Shown here in pieces: positions 47,801-58,675 of a DNA stretch of 64,000 bases. The DNA comes from Pestalotiopsis fici W106-1 (Eukaryota > Ascomycota > Sordariomycetes > Amphisphaeriales > Sporocadaceae), in the NCBI RefSeq assembly GCF_000516985.1, contig NW_006917099.1, forward strand, positions 2,434,685-2,498,684. Direction: 5' to 3'. Each line of letters starts with the position of its first letter. Position 1 is the stretch's first letter. The position numbers were made by a program, and so were the translations under genes. The notes under the pieces were generated by a model. That model worked only from the letters and a program-made list of their open reading frames with translations. It was not told where the DNA came from and made no database searches.

Positions 47801-50300
47801 CGGCTGCCACTTCTTCCCCCATAATCTCATCTCTGCCGATGTCATCATCCTCTTCATCCTCGGTGTCATCATTGCGGTTGAGCTCCATGAATGGGGCGTT
47901 CTGGTCGTCGATAAAGAGCTCTAGCGCATCTTGGCCATTCGCTTCTGCACCGGCATCAATATCTCCCCACATGAAGTCAGCTACTCTCGCTACAAGGCCA
48001 GCCGGTGGCTGAACGACTTCCTGTTCCGGTGTGGCGTCTGGTAGATCGGTAGCTTCTTGCTGGATTGGCGGTGCCTCGGGCGCTTCCACATTTACCCACG
48101 AGCTGGATTGACTTGAATGGTCTGCAGCATTGTCGCTGACATGTGCGTCGGGCATCCCGTTACTAGATTCGTGGGTCGGACCTTGTTGCATGTTGAATAT
48201 GTCTGTGATTGCAGCCTCGAATGTTGGTACCTCTCCAGGCTGCTCATCTGTGTTGGCTTCGGAGGTCGACAGTGCTGCAAAGGACCAGCTATTGTTGGCC
48301 AATGGGTGAATTTTATCGTGAAGTGGAGGACCGTCTGATACAGCACGAGGCCTGTTCAACGGTGACAAGTGTACAGAATCAATCTCTAATAACTCATCAC
48401 CGGTGCTAGATCCGGGGCTCGTGGAGATTGGCCACTGTCGGATGTCCTCCACCAGCGAAAGTGATGGGATCTCGTTGTCTTCATCAACGGCCCTTTGCTT
48501 GCCCTTGTTTGAACCATTTGCAGAGTCCTGAGAGTCAGTTTGGGTGTTACCGAGAGCCTGCGCGGGAACCGAGAATCGCCCAATATCAGTGTCTAGGCGA
48601 TTAAATGCCGTGCTAGATGCAGTCTGGTTCCGAAATGGGGCGCTCGAACTGGAAGGAAGCGGAGCTCCTTCAACAGAGGCAGCGCTGCTACTGGAACTGC
48701 TCTCTGACAGTGTCATGGCTCGTGTTGCATTGACCCAGTATGACAGTCTCTCTTCTAGGCCCTCATCGCGTATCATGCGCAAAATCTTCTCCGGATCTCC
48801 ATTGGCTTGTCGGTAAATCCGCAAATACTGGTTAACCGTAGTCTGCGACTCCTCGTCCATATTCTCCAGCAAAAACCGATCCCGAGCACCGCTGTCCAAT
48901 GGGGCTCGAGGTGGCATGAGGGGAGTGGCCGGATGGCTCGTCACTGGGCCACCGATTTCATCTTCGACTGTATCTCGTCGTACGATTCGCCTTCTAAACT
49001 CGGCAATGGGTCTTTGACGAGGCTGCGGCTCCTCTGGCATCATGTCCGTGTCCCGTTCTGCAGCTTCCCCATCCTGGGCGACCATTGACTCGTCATCGCG
49101 GAAAGCAATGTCAGCATTACCCAGAGGATCCGGCCCCATGGCCATCTCCACTGCGACTTGTGCTCGGGGTACCTGTGCTTGCTGGGCTTCCTGGAACCCG
49201 TCAGGGTTGTCCATTTGAGCGGCGAAGGCGGCACGCATGTTGATCTCGGGCTGTTGTTGCACCACATAGTCTCTAACCAGGATGATCAAGATGAAACATA
49301 CTATGACCAAGATTGTAATGATTTGGCCTTCGAAGATACGAATAACAATTCCGTTGATTGTTGGATGGGGCGTGAGATTCTTCAGGAAGCTGACCTCACT
49401 CAGCAGGGTTTCGTGCTGTGGTAGGTTCCATGATATCGCTGAGCCATTGACTGACTTGCTCCAGCTTCTCTCCGCCGAGAGTGCGCTTCCGCCGAATAGG
49501 AGACGTGTTACGGACGTAGTAAATGACTTGATGCCACTGACATTGAGGTGAAGAGAGGAAGCTGCAGCCTGGAGGAGATCGGGCATTTGTTCTGCAATGT
49601 GTCTCTTGTTGGCTGCCGTCGTCGTCGCTGGAAAGAGAGGGCCCGAGGGACAAGAGTTGGTGGTGAGGCCCTGAGTAGCCATAGTGAACGCGACCAGATT
49701 GAGATGTGCCATGGTTGTATTCGAATTCGGGCTCATGGATAGCTGGTTCGTCGGGCCGAAACCTTCGTCACTGATCCAAAATAAGAAGGACCAAACCCAC
49801 CTCATCAAGTACGGGAGGCAGCCGAGCCATACGCTGATGACTAGAGCAGCTCTCAGCCAGACGAGAATATTCCGTAGCAGATATGTGGCCATGTGACTGG
49901 CGAAGACGTAAAGGGGCAGACTCTTTGGCATGCTGGGCGAGTAGAGCTTGGTAAACCGGAACGGGGTTTTGCACAGTTCGCAATGTTTCTTCTGAGAATG
50001 CGACAACCATTCCATCAAGCAGTCCTGGTGGACATACTTGATACTACCGCTGCATTTGCAAGGGTAGAAGAGAGGTTCGCTCGAGGTTCCCTCGCCTCGA
50101 CATATCCGGCACGTGTCGACATCTCCTGCTACCGACTCGGCGGCGTTTGCGCTTGGGACTGATGCTTGGTCGCCAGCTCTGGCGGGTTCGGGGCCTACAC
50201 CAACCATGTCATCGGGATGTGCTGTCGAGGTGCGTCGGCGCATGATGGTGTTGGGAAACTCGGCCGGATCAGGCTGAACATCAGCGGCGTAGTGATCCAT
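44892..50300 (-). CDS. ssm4: Doa10/Ssm4 (MARCH6-type) RING-CH E3 ubiquitin ligase
   Basis: ER and inner-nuclear-membrane E3 ligase for ER-associated degradation of misfolded and sterol-pathway proteins. Exons 50300-46655 and 46606-44892 with a 48-nt GT-AG intron give 1786 residues, typical for fungal Doa10. The N-terminal C4HC3 RING-CH finger uses Cys64, Cys67, Cys81, Cys83, His91, Cys94, Cys107 and Cys110 (CRICRGE ... CKCSGSIKYVHQDCLMEWL ... CELC). Many transmembrane segments follow. Between residues about 380 and 890 lies a long Ser/Glu-rich cytosolic region without membrane segments. Splicing restores KGVLYFIRDPDDPEFHPVRD, a strongly conserved Doa10 stretch. The ATG 46613 inside exon 2 is internal, not a separate gene start. 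Convergent with the SAT4 gene. Confidence 0.93.
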
Positions 50301-51890
50301 GGTCAGAGTTTAGGGCGTTTAGTCGAGAATGCGATTCGATTTGTTTTGTAGAGTTTGCTCAAGGACGCCCCGAGGGCCACATCAGAAGCAGCGTGACCAT
50401 GAGTTGGGAGGAAACAGAATTAAAGATGCGAAAGCCTTTCAAAACTTGTAACGAAGAAAGATGATGGGTCGATGACCTTGACGAGGACTTGGACCTGGAG
50501 CATTGATGCTCTAAGGTACGTTGAGCCGCAGGCGTCAGTGTGTCTGGCTTACTGGCGTCGGAACTTGTTCAGGCTTAGAAATGCGCTTAATTGACTGACG
50601 CCCTGCTGTGCCACTCAAAGCTTAATGAACTCGGCGCCGACCACCGACACTGAAAGGCGGGGACCGCGGAGCACATTTAGGTACCTAGTACTTCATATTA
50701 ACGGGAGCAGCAGAGACGCCAAACATGAAGGGACATTGTCTGCCACTGTTGCTGCGTTATGACCCAAAGTCGCCTTGCCGTACAACATTTTCTCTTGGAG
50801 CAAAATACAGTATCGAACTGACATCATGCCAGAATTAGACATGTTAAAGCCAGCTATGCTCGCGCCCGCACTCTGCCACTTTAGTTAATCAGTACCACCC
50901 TTGTACTGGTAGGAAAGAACCTTGGTGCATCTCAGCGGCGTTCTACAGGTAGGTAGTGTATACATACTTTTCTGGCTCTTTTCATCAATGTTTAAGATCA
51001 TCTAGCCGGATATTGTACAGTACTACCAATATTCGCAAATCGATTCACTGGGGATTTTATTTTTCTGGGAAAGAAGGCACAGGGCAATGTGGAACTATTC
51101 TTATCAATTGCCTGTGCACCCAGTAGGTAGGATAGGTAGGTGGACAGAATATGGCTAAAGAGTGCTGGCGAATAGTATTCGTGATGAGCTATCAAACTCG
51201 CCTACTGGAAGATCCCAAGCAGAGGATTCGACACTTGGTCAAAAACGCAAGTCTGAATCCAGCGAACGTGCCAGTGATACTTACTAAGTTAGAGGCACCC
51301 GACATGCTGTTCCACACTTACAAAAGACACCGTGCAATGCTTACTTAGATGGGAGATACTTGAATATGCGAGTCGCTGACGATGAACGTCGCAACATGGG
51401 TGAAGAAACGCCAATACTGATGCAATCACGATCACTTAATTCCGTGGCCGCACACCAAGCAGCCAAAAGCATTTCTTGCGAACAAATGATAGGCTGACTT
51501 ATAAAAACCTACCTATATCATGCATATTTAACTTGGACCTACATGCGAAGGCAAGCCAATACAAGGCTGCTTCAAGTCAGCTATAAGAGCTACTTGATGT
51601 AAAATTGGGGAGCCGCATAGGTAAGTTCATAGAGGGAGAGTGAAGCCATCGCCCAGGCCCTCGCAGAATAATGTCCAGCCAGAGCCCAGATGATTGGTGC
51701 TCAGCGCATGGTTCATTACCGTGGGTCACGTACATATTCCCCCGGATTAATTGGGCCTACCATGAAAGTGGATCGTCTCGATGTCGTGATCTATATCTCC
51801 CTTGACACGACCGACTGACCGCGAGATGACGACCTGCGTCTAGCTGACACACTCAATTCTCCTCGTAGCAGGCTTGATCGAGGCTTTATC
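50301..51890. other. Intergenic region between divergent ssm4 and lyase-like gene
   Basis: About 1.6 kb, promoter space for both genes. TAGGTA microrepeats cluster at 50946-50955 and 51122-51140. No gene or RNA is supported; frames are under 70 codons. Confidence 0.45.
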
Positions 51891-54626
51891 ATGTCCAGTG
51901 CGTCTCAAGGAAGCAAGATCAAGCCACAAGTCAAATGGCTAGATGTCTCGCAAGGCTCCCTTGGTCTTGAAAATGGAGCATCATTTGGCATGCCCTGGCC
52001 CAGAGGCCTCTACCAGCCAGGACAAAGGTTTGCCATAGAAGGCAATGGCCAACAGTGGTCCCTCGACTCGAGGGAGTTGGCACTCTGGTCGGACGGATCA
52101 CTCAAGTGGACAGTTCACTCGGTCAGCGGCCAAGTCGAGTACTGCGAGAAGTATGCGATAAAAGCAAGCACTGAGGAAGCCCGCGCTGGGATTCCTTTAC
52201 GTACAGTCGAAGATGAAATTGAGCTTTCGAATATCCTGGGGCTTCGCATTAAATTTGCGGCTCCTGGGAATTCGTGTCTCTTCAAAGAGGTGTCGATGAA
52301 CAACAATATCATCTGCTCAGGTGCCACAATCATCGCCTCCATCAACCATAAAGTATTCTTCACAACGGTGAGGGAAATTCAAGTGGAAGAGACAACTTTT
52401 AGCAGAGTAGTGATCAAGGTCTCCGGAAACGTGACCTCGGCTCAGGGCCAAACACAACTGCCGTTTGATGTGCGAGTGTACATGTACTCACATTCTCCAA
52501 CGTTAAAGATTGTTCATTCCTTCATCCACGACCTCGATTCGGACAGTCCATTGACCTCGCTTGGGCTTCGTTTCTCTGTCTCATTCCAAAGTACCGAACT
52601 ATACAATCGACATGTCCGGCTTGGTGGGTCGGAGGGCGGAACGCTGAGGGAAGAAGTACAAGGACTCTCGGGGCTCAGGTTCGGTCCCTGCCGGCAGCAC
52701 ATGATTGACCAGACGAGTGGAACGGCCGTTACTCTGAGGGAGACGGAATGGGAGAAAACCGAGCTTGGCCGTGGATTGACATACGTTCCATCGTGGAACG
52801 ACTACACACTCTCTCAACTGTCATCAGATGGTTTTACCATAAAGAAACGGACAAGGAAAGGATGCTCTTGGGTAAAAGTTGCTGGAGGTAGCAGAGCTGA
52901 TGGGACAGCTTTTATAGGGTCGGCCAAGTGTGGAGGTTTGGCTGTCGGTATGGCTGATTTTTGGGAGCGATATCCAACACAGATTGATCTTGGTAATCTT
53001 ACGGCGGAAACGGGTTCGGTGACTATTTGGCTGTACTCACCGCTCGCAGAGCCTCTGGAGACTGCCCCCTATCATGACGGGCTCGGCTTGGATACCTACG
53101 AAAAACAGCTGGAGGCGCTCAACGTCACATATGAAGACTACGAACCAGATTTTGCGTCAGCAAATGGCATAGCGCGGACCAATGTTTTGTTTGTCAAACT
53201 GTTTGAAGCGATTCCATCAAATACTCATTTCAGTCACTTCTCCTCATTTGTCAGAAATATGCCTCGCCTCGTTGTCGACTTGGAGTATATGCACTCGACA
53301 GAAGTATTTCACGGGTGTTGGGCACCAGATTATCGGCTACAGGGGCGCAACCCCTACGGAAGCGAAGTGGAAATTGAGGGGAATCTTGAGCTCCTGTTTG
53401 ACTTCTACAAAGGTCAAGTGGAGCAGCATAGGTGGTTTGGATTCTGGGATCATGGCGATGTGCAACACACCTTTGATCCCTTACGACATGCTTGGAAGTA
53501 CGATGTTGGAGGTTTTGCCTGGGACAATTCCGAACTCTCTACGGATCTGTGGCTATGGATGTATTACCTCCATACCGGCCGAGCAGATGTGTTCAGGATG
53601 GCCGAGGCAATGACTAGACATACAGGCGAGGTAGATGTGTATCACTGTGGAAGGTTCAAAGGTTTTGGTACGCGACATGGTGTCCAACATTGGAGTGATA
53701 GCTCCAAGCAGCTGAGGATTTCCAACGCAATGTATCGAAGGATATACTACTACCTCACGGGCGATGAGCGGGCGGGAGACCTGATCGCAGAGCTTCAAGA
53801 TTGTCAATTTGCTCTTCTTAGCTTAGACTCGCATAGAAAGGTACAGAAGCACTCGGATATACCAGACGGGTTTGCCATGGCAAATATTGGGCTCGACTGT
53901 GGGCCGGTTTCAGCTGCCTGGCTAAGCGCATGGGAAAGAAGAAGCACTGGATGGGAAAAGGCAAGGACGTTATTGCTGAATATGCTACAAGGTATATCCC
54001 GCCTGACACATGGCATTGGAAACAATGCCATGCTGTTGAACCCTGCGACAGGCGAAGTTAGGGAATGCACTTCGCCGACGCCTCCATATACCATCTCCCA
54101 TCTGTCAATGCTCTTTGGCTTTCCAGAGATCTTTGCCGAGCTGATTCACTACGCACGGCACGAGCACCCGGAGATCGTGCAACAGTTCTTGAAAGTATGG
54201 CTGCAATATTGCCGTGCCTACAATGGAGGCCGTCATGTGCAACTGGAAGAGTTTGGCTTTGAGTTCCCCACTTCGGCCGGTTGGAATCAGAGTCATTCCA
54301 CGATTACTGCCTTTGCAGCAGTTGAACAGGAAGACGACCAACTCGCCCAGGCTGCATGGGACCAGTTCTTCAACTGTAAAGCATCAGGGAACAACAGTGG
54401 CGGTTATGATAGAAGCCATGACTGGACCATCCTCGCGGCTGCCGGGCCAGAATATTTCAACCCTGGACAAGAGGCGCCGTGGATCACGACAAACGAAGCA
54501 GCTCGGTACGGGGTATCCGCGATTTTCAATTTGGCAAATATTGGGACTTATTTGCAAGACACACAGTGCGGAGAATTGGATATTGTTGATTGTCAAACTA
54601 CATTGAGGCGGATAGAGTCGTCATAG
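51891..54626 (+). CDS. PcRGLX/YetA-like RIFT-barrel protein, putative polysaccharide lyase
   Basis: Single-exon gene of 911 residues resembling the PcRGLX/YetA-like family, which includes exo-acting rhamnogalacturonan lyase (PL26). The N-terminal RIFT-barrel-like part contains VKWLDVSQGSLGLENGASFG and LALWSDGSLKWTVHSV (about 14-80). The middle (about 90-450) is beta-rich. The C-terminal half (about 455-890) looks like an alpha/alpha toroid, with WFGFWDHGDVQHTFDPLRHAW, WDNSELSTDLWLWMYYL and RHGVQHWSDSSKQLRISNAM carrying the likely catalytic His/Arg/Asp residues. No signal peptide is seen at MSSASQGSK, so the product seems intracellular unless an upstream exon is missed. Substrate is inferred from family only: pectin-derived oligosaccharide or another uronate glycan. 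ATG 51891 is the first in frame. Confidence 0.75.
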   Translation: MSSASQGSKIKPQVKWLDVSQGSLGLENGASFGMPWPRGLYQPGQRFAIEGNGQQWSLDSRELALWSDGSLKWTVHSVSGQVEYCEKYAIKASTEEARAGIPLRTVEDEIELSNILGLRIKFAAPGNSCLFKEVSMNNNIICSGATIIASINHKVFFTTVREIQVEETTFSRVVIKVSGNVTSAQGQTQLPFDVRVYMYSHSPTLKIVHSFIHDLDSDSPLTSLGLRFSVSFQSTELYNRHVRLGGSEGGTLREEVQGLSGLRFGPCRQHMIDQTSGTAVTLRETEWEKTELGRGLTYVPSWNDYTLSQLSSDGFTIKKRTRKGCSWVKVAGGSRADGTAFIGSAKCGGLAVGMADFWERYPTQIDLGNLTAETGSVTIWLYSPLAEPLETAPYHDGLGLDTYEKQLEALNVTYEDYEPDFASANGIARTNVLFVKLFEAIPSNTHFSHFSSFVRNMPRLVVDLEYMHSTEVFHGCWAPDYRLQGRNPYGSEVEIEGNLELLFDFYKGQVEQHRWFGFWDHGDVQHTFDPLRHAWKYDVGGFAWDNSELSTDLWLWMYYLHTGRADVFRMAEAMTRHTGEVDVYHCGRFKGFGTRHGVQHWSDSSKQLRISNAMYRRIYYYLTGDERAGDLIAELQDCQFALLSLDSHRKVQKHSDIPDGFAMANIGLDCGPVSAAWLSAWERRSTGWEKARTLLLNMLQGISRLTHGIGNNAMLLNPATGEVRECTSPTPPYTISHLSMLFGFPEIFAELIHYARHEHPEIVQQFLKVWLQYCRAYNGGRHVQLEEFGFEFPTSAGWNQSHSTITAFAAVEQEDDQLAQAAWDQFFNCKASGNNSGGYDRSHDWTILAAAGPEYFNPGQEAPWITTNEAARYGVSAIFNLANIGTYLQDTQCGELDIVDCQTTLRRIESS

Positions 54627-54971
54627 AGCATCAATTCTTGCATTCTCTGCGAGTGTCCATTGTCGTAAAGCGAAATGACTATTGAATGCGCCCAAACAAA
54701 GAAACCTCCACCCCACATAAAAAAAGTGCATGTTCAAATCCATTCTTGGATATGTTTCGAGACTTGTGGTACATGATTAGGGAGAGAGAAAAATGCAAAG
54801 TTAGCAGCGCTTTGGGTATATGTGCCTGATCAAGCGTGAAAAGAGCGATACAAAGCAAGAGAATTCTGTCATACAGCACCAGCACATCTACCTATCCTCC
54901 ACCCATCTGATCGTTGCCCGATTTCGTTACTCATAAATCCGTTTGGTTTCATTCGCCCACTGGATGTCTTT
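54627..54971. other. Convergent 3' intergenic region
   Basis: 345 bp between the lyase-like stop and the stop of the repeat protein, containing both 3' UTRs. Nothing else seen. Confidence 0.5.
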
Positions 54972-57900
54972 TTACAGCTCGTCACGAAGGTTCTCAACAT
55001 GCTCCTTGATGTTTTCTGTCGCAGCGGAGAAAGTCTCGGCGGCGGCATGAGCTGCCGAGGCGGCAGAGTCTGTGACTTCACTAGCAACGCTGACAGCCGT
55101 GGAACTCACGACGCCATATACATCTGCCAGGCGAGAGTAGACAGACTCTGAAAACGTTGGCTCCTTCCCGACGACAAGTTCAGAGACGATGGAGGCGACA
55201 ACGGAATACTGCGCCGCGGCTGCTGAGGAGGCTGATGCCGCCGAGTCCGCGGCAAACTCCCCAGCAGAGGATGCATAATCTGCAGCGGCATCAGTGGCAG
55301 ACGCAGCATACTCTCCAGCCTGAGAAGCATAGTCGGCGGCCAAGTCGGTGGCCGACGCAGCATACTCGCCCGCCTGGGATGCGTAATCACCAGCAGCAGC
55401 GTAGACATCCTCGTACCATGGAGTTGGTGTGGGAGCTCCGTAAACTTGAGAGCTAACCTGGCTGAGGAGGTAGTCCCAGTTCTCCGCAATCGAATCTCCT
55501 GCATCAGAAACAGCGTCACTGACCGAAGAAACCACCGATGCAGCAGCGTCATTGGCAGCGGCGGCAGCTGATGAAGCGGAATCGCCTGCAGCGGAAACGA
55601 CGGAGCCGGCAGACTCGGAGGCCACAGAGGCAATAGAGTGAGCTGATTCCTGGAGATTGGTGGGTGTCGGCGTGGCGGTCAAAGAGCTCACGGCAGAAGA
55701 TGCACCAGCCAGGAACTCTGAGTAGCGGGCGTGAGCAACACCGAGACCGGCATAATAGTTGTGCTTTGCCTGATCCAACATCTTTTGGCCACGCTCGGCA
55801 GCTGTGCTCGGTGTGGGCTCGGCAAGGCCGATGGCGACCTTTGCGCTTTCATACTGCTCGCCTGCCCAGTTAACCGAGTCTTGAAGGTTTTGCTGCGCAA
55901 TCGACTGGACGCGCTCCCAATCGACACTGGGGACTGTGGGCAGTTCAGGCACCCAGTTGGTGGTCGGTGTTCCGTAAACTCCCTCGGACGCTGCAGTCAG
56001 CGCCTCATTGAGTCGAGAATTGGCCACGCCAAGGGCGCCAAAGTACGCACTCGATGCCGAGGTGAAGAGCTCTTCGTGCACCGGCTTGGGTTCACCACTA
56101 ATCTGGACCGAGACAGCAGACATGGCGCGAGAATACTGGTTGGCAGCCTCTGCAATGGCGGCAGTGTAGGCAGATTGAGCAGCAGATGTGATGCTGTGAG
56201 GAATATCAGACTGGACCTTGGAAGCAGCACTGGAGATGGAAGAGCCAATATCATCGGTATCAATGTCCAGAATAGGTTGACGCGTGGGTACAGACTGAGC
56301 AGCAGCTCCAAAAAGGGCCGACTTGATGCTGGTTGTAGACGAAGCAGGGGGAGGTGTAGGCTCTTCCGGGGAGGCAACGATGGTTTCCTCAATCTGCTCC
56401 GGCCCGTCCACGGGATCGGACGACGGCAATGGCTCGATTGGTGCTGCTGCGGTTTCGGTATTATCCTTGGCGATGGGCTTTTGAGCCTCTTCCGACTCAA
56501 ATGCCACATCTGTAGCAGCATGCGTGGGCTCCTCGACCAGACTCTCCAGGGGTGGCACGGCAGAGGTCTCAACATCTTCTACCTCGGACAGAGATATCGT
56601 AGCAGTCACTGTCTCGTCTACCGACAGAGTCGTGGTAGATGTACTCTGAGAAACCACGTCCGCAGCGTCACCCTTTAGGGACTCGCCGGCAGCCTCGACG
56701 CTCTCGCCAATGTCATTGGCAATGGAATGGACGGCATCCTGGACACCGGCTGCAGCATCCTTGAGCGCCTGCGCAGCTTCGGCGGCTTTTCTCTGAACAG
56801 CTTCAGCGGCCAGCTTCATGGACGAGGCATCAAAGTCGTCGGTGTAGTCACCAGCAAGGGCTTTCCAGGCAGCAACCTGCTTCAAGCCAGCGAGTTGCTG
56901 AGCTGCCTCTGCGGCGATGGCCATGCCCTGACTTTCAACGTCGTTGCCAGCATTTTGGGCGTCCTTCAGGCCCGGGTGAGTGATGACAAGCTGCTTCAAA
57001 TCTTCAACCCACTCGTCGAATTTCGCACGGAGCTCATGGAACTTTTGCCAATGCTTGTATGTGACACCATCCATCCATGCCCACTTCATGCCGATCCTCT
57101 GCAGAGCCAAGTCGCGAATACTCTCAAGGATGTGGACGTGGTCTTGCGCGGCCTGGGTCACGGCAACCTCAATCTGCTGCTCATAGTTCTCGCGCCATGT
57201 GCGAATCTTTTGAGCATTATCCTTAATTTTTAGCCCAGCGCTTCTCACTGCCGCGACCACTTCTTGTTCAAACTGGTCTGGGTCTCCATTGTCCTTGTGC
57301 TGCTCCAAAATTGACAAAATAGTCGTCTTGAGTTCGGCAATCTCAGCAGTGACAGTAGTGTTCAGCTCAGCTACAAGAGGCAACCCTTTGCCCAAGGCCT
57401 CTTCTTGAATGATTTCGTCGGCAAGAGCCTCGATACGTTCCTCGATCTCAGCAGCGCCCTCGTCTGCGGCCTTGGTGAACTTGCCCTGCCAGAGTTCAAG
57501 ATCATCAGCCACTTCCTTGGCGGCCTTGTCCTTGATTTCTTGCTTTGAGAGAGTGACGGGTGTCTCTTCAACGCTGGCCTCGGCTGTGGCAGACGAAGCT
57601 TCGGGTTCTGGCTCGGCTACTGTTGAGGACTGAGTAGGCTCGGGTTGGATAGTAGTGTCGGCGGATACGGCGGTCGACGTAATCGAGGCAGAGGGCTTGG
57701 TGAAGGTCGATTTGGCAGCCTGAATGGCGGCACTACATTTTCATTTAGTAAAATAGGTCAACGAAACTGACAAATCAACACTTACGAATAAGCGTCTTCG
57801 ATGGCTCCAGCCTTGGGCTTGATATCCTTGTAACGACCGAGACGGTCCACGATACGAAGCAGTTGAGGTTCGACTTTGACGGCATAGACGTCTCTAACAT

Positions 57901-58675
57901 GGGGCCAAACAGTAGAGTCCAGAAACACGTAGGTCTTGTTCCAGGCCCACAGAGCTGAGGGAACGGCAGTGCTAGTGGTGAAAGATGAGGCACGGTTGTA
58001 CCCTTGTAGAGCGTATGGCTGCACGAACAGATAGGAAGGGAGGACAACGTCGTGGTATGTCTGGAGCGCATTTGTCTTGGCAATGTCATAGTATGGTGTA
58101 ATTGCATCAGAAGCCTTGCTGACATGCGGAGCAACGACCTGATCGTACTGGGTTTTTGCGAGACCTTGATACTTGACGAGTTGGGGTTGGACGTTTGTTT
58201 CCCATTGTATGGTACCAAGCTCGCGCGCCTTTTGAAGCTGGGGGCCACCATATTTGACCGCATACGTGCGAGAAGGTGCAATCACGACGCGGTCAACAGT
58301 GTCGTAATACGGTCTGGCGAGATCCACGTAAGGGGCAGCATAGGCATCATAGTACGGAGTCAGATGCGGTGACACGACCTGCTTGGTCTGGAAGTATGGT
58401 TTGCAAATCTTGGGCACGCCCTCAGTGCAAGCATCCAAAGTTGCTGGACACCGGAACAGAATGGTGAGGATGGAGTACCATATGGATAAGCGGGCGGCGA
58501 TGCTGAAAAGCCGACCCAAAAAGCTGCGTCTTGGCTTTGTAGGCGGTGTTTTACGTCTGGGCGCGATGCTGTGGCCATTAATACCACCATTAATGCCACT
58601 GCTGACACCAGTCGTGCCGTTCATCTTCTTGCCATTGAGAGACCCATTCGTCTGGCCGTTGACGTGACCGCTCAT
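54972..58675 (-). CDS. Membrane-anchored Ala/Ser-rich repeat protein (often mis-named 'transcription factor hoxa13')
   Basis: Large fungal protein of unknown role. Exons 58675-57786 and 57732-54972 with a 53-nt GT-AG intron give 1216 residues. Residues 1-50 are Asn/Gly-rich then basic (RRKTPPTKPRRS). One hydrophobic helix follows (LFSIAARLSIWYSILTILF). Residues about 75-295 have many Pro-Tyr-spaced helices (TPYYDAYAAPYVDLARPYYD). A Thr/Glu-rich linker, then a coiled coil beginning EVADDLELWQGKFTKAADE. The C-terminal half is made of degenerate units such as YYAGLGVAHARYSEFLAGAS ending in TPTPT, and three 18-residue repeats. No homeodomain or DNA-binding motif is visible, so the 'hoxa13' name given to relatives (from memory) is not supported. 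Amphipathic repeats suggest lipid-surface binding, an inference. Confidence 0.8.
55227..55388 (-). repeat. Three tandem 54-nt coding repeats
   Basis: Units at 55388-55335, 55334-55281 and 55280-55227 encode DYASQAGEYAASATDLAA, the same with DAAA, and a diverged third copy beginning DYASSAGEFAADS. The first two are nearly identical in protein but differ at several wobble bases, so the duplication is not brand new. Confidence 0.8.

Noticed and set aside
55731..56678. 315-codon plus-strand frame
   Set aside because: Antisense shadow of the Ala/Ser-rich repeat protein; biased composition keeps the opposite frame open.
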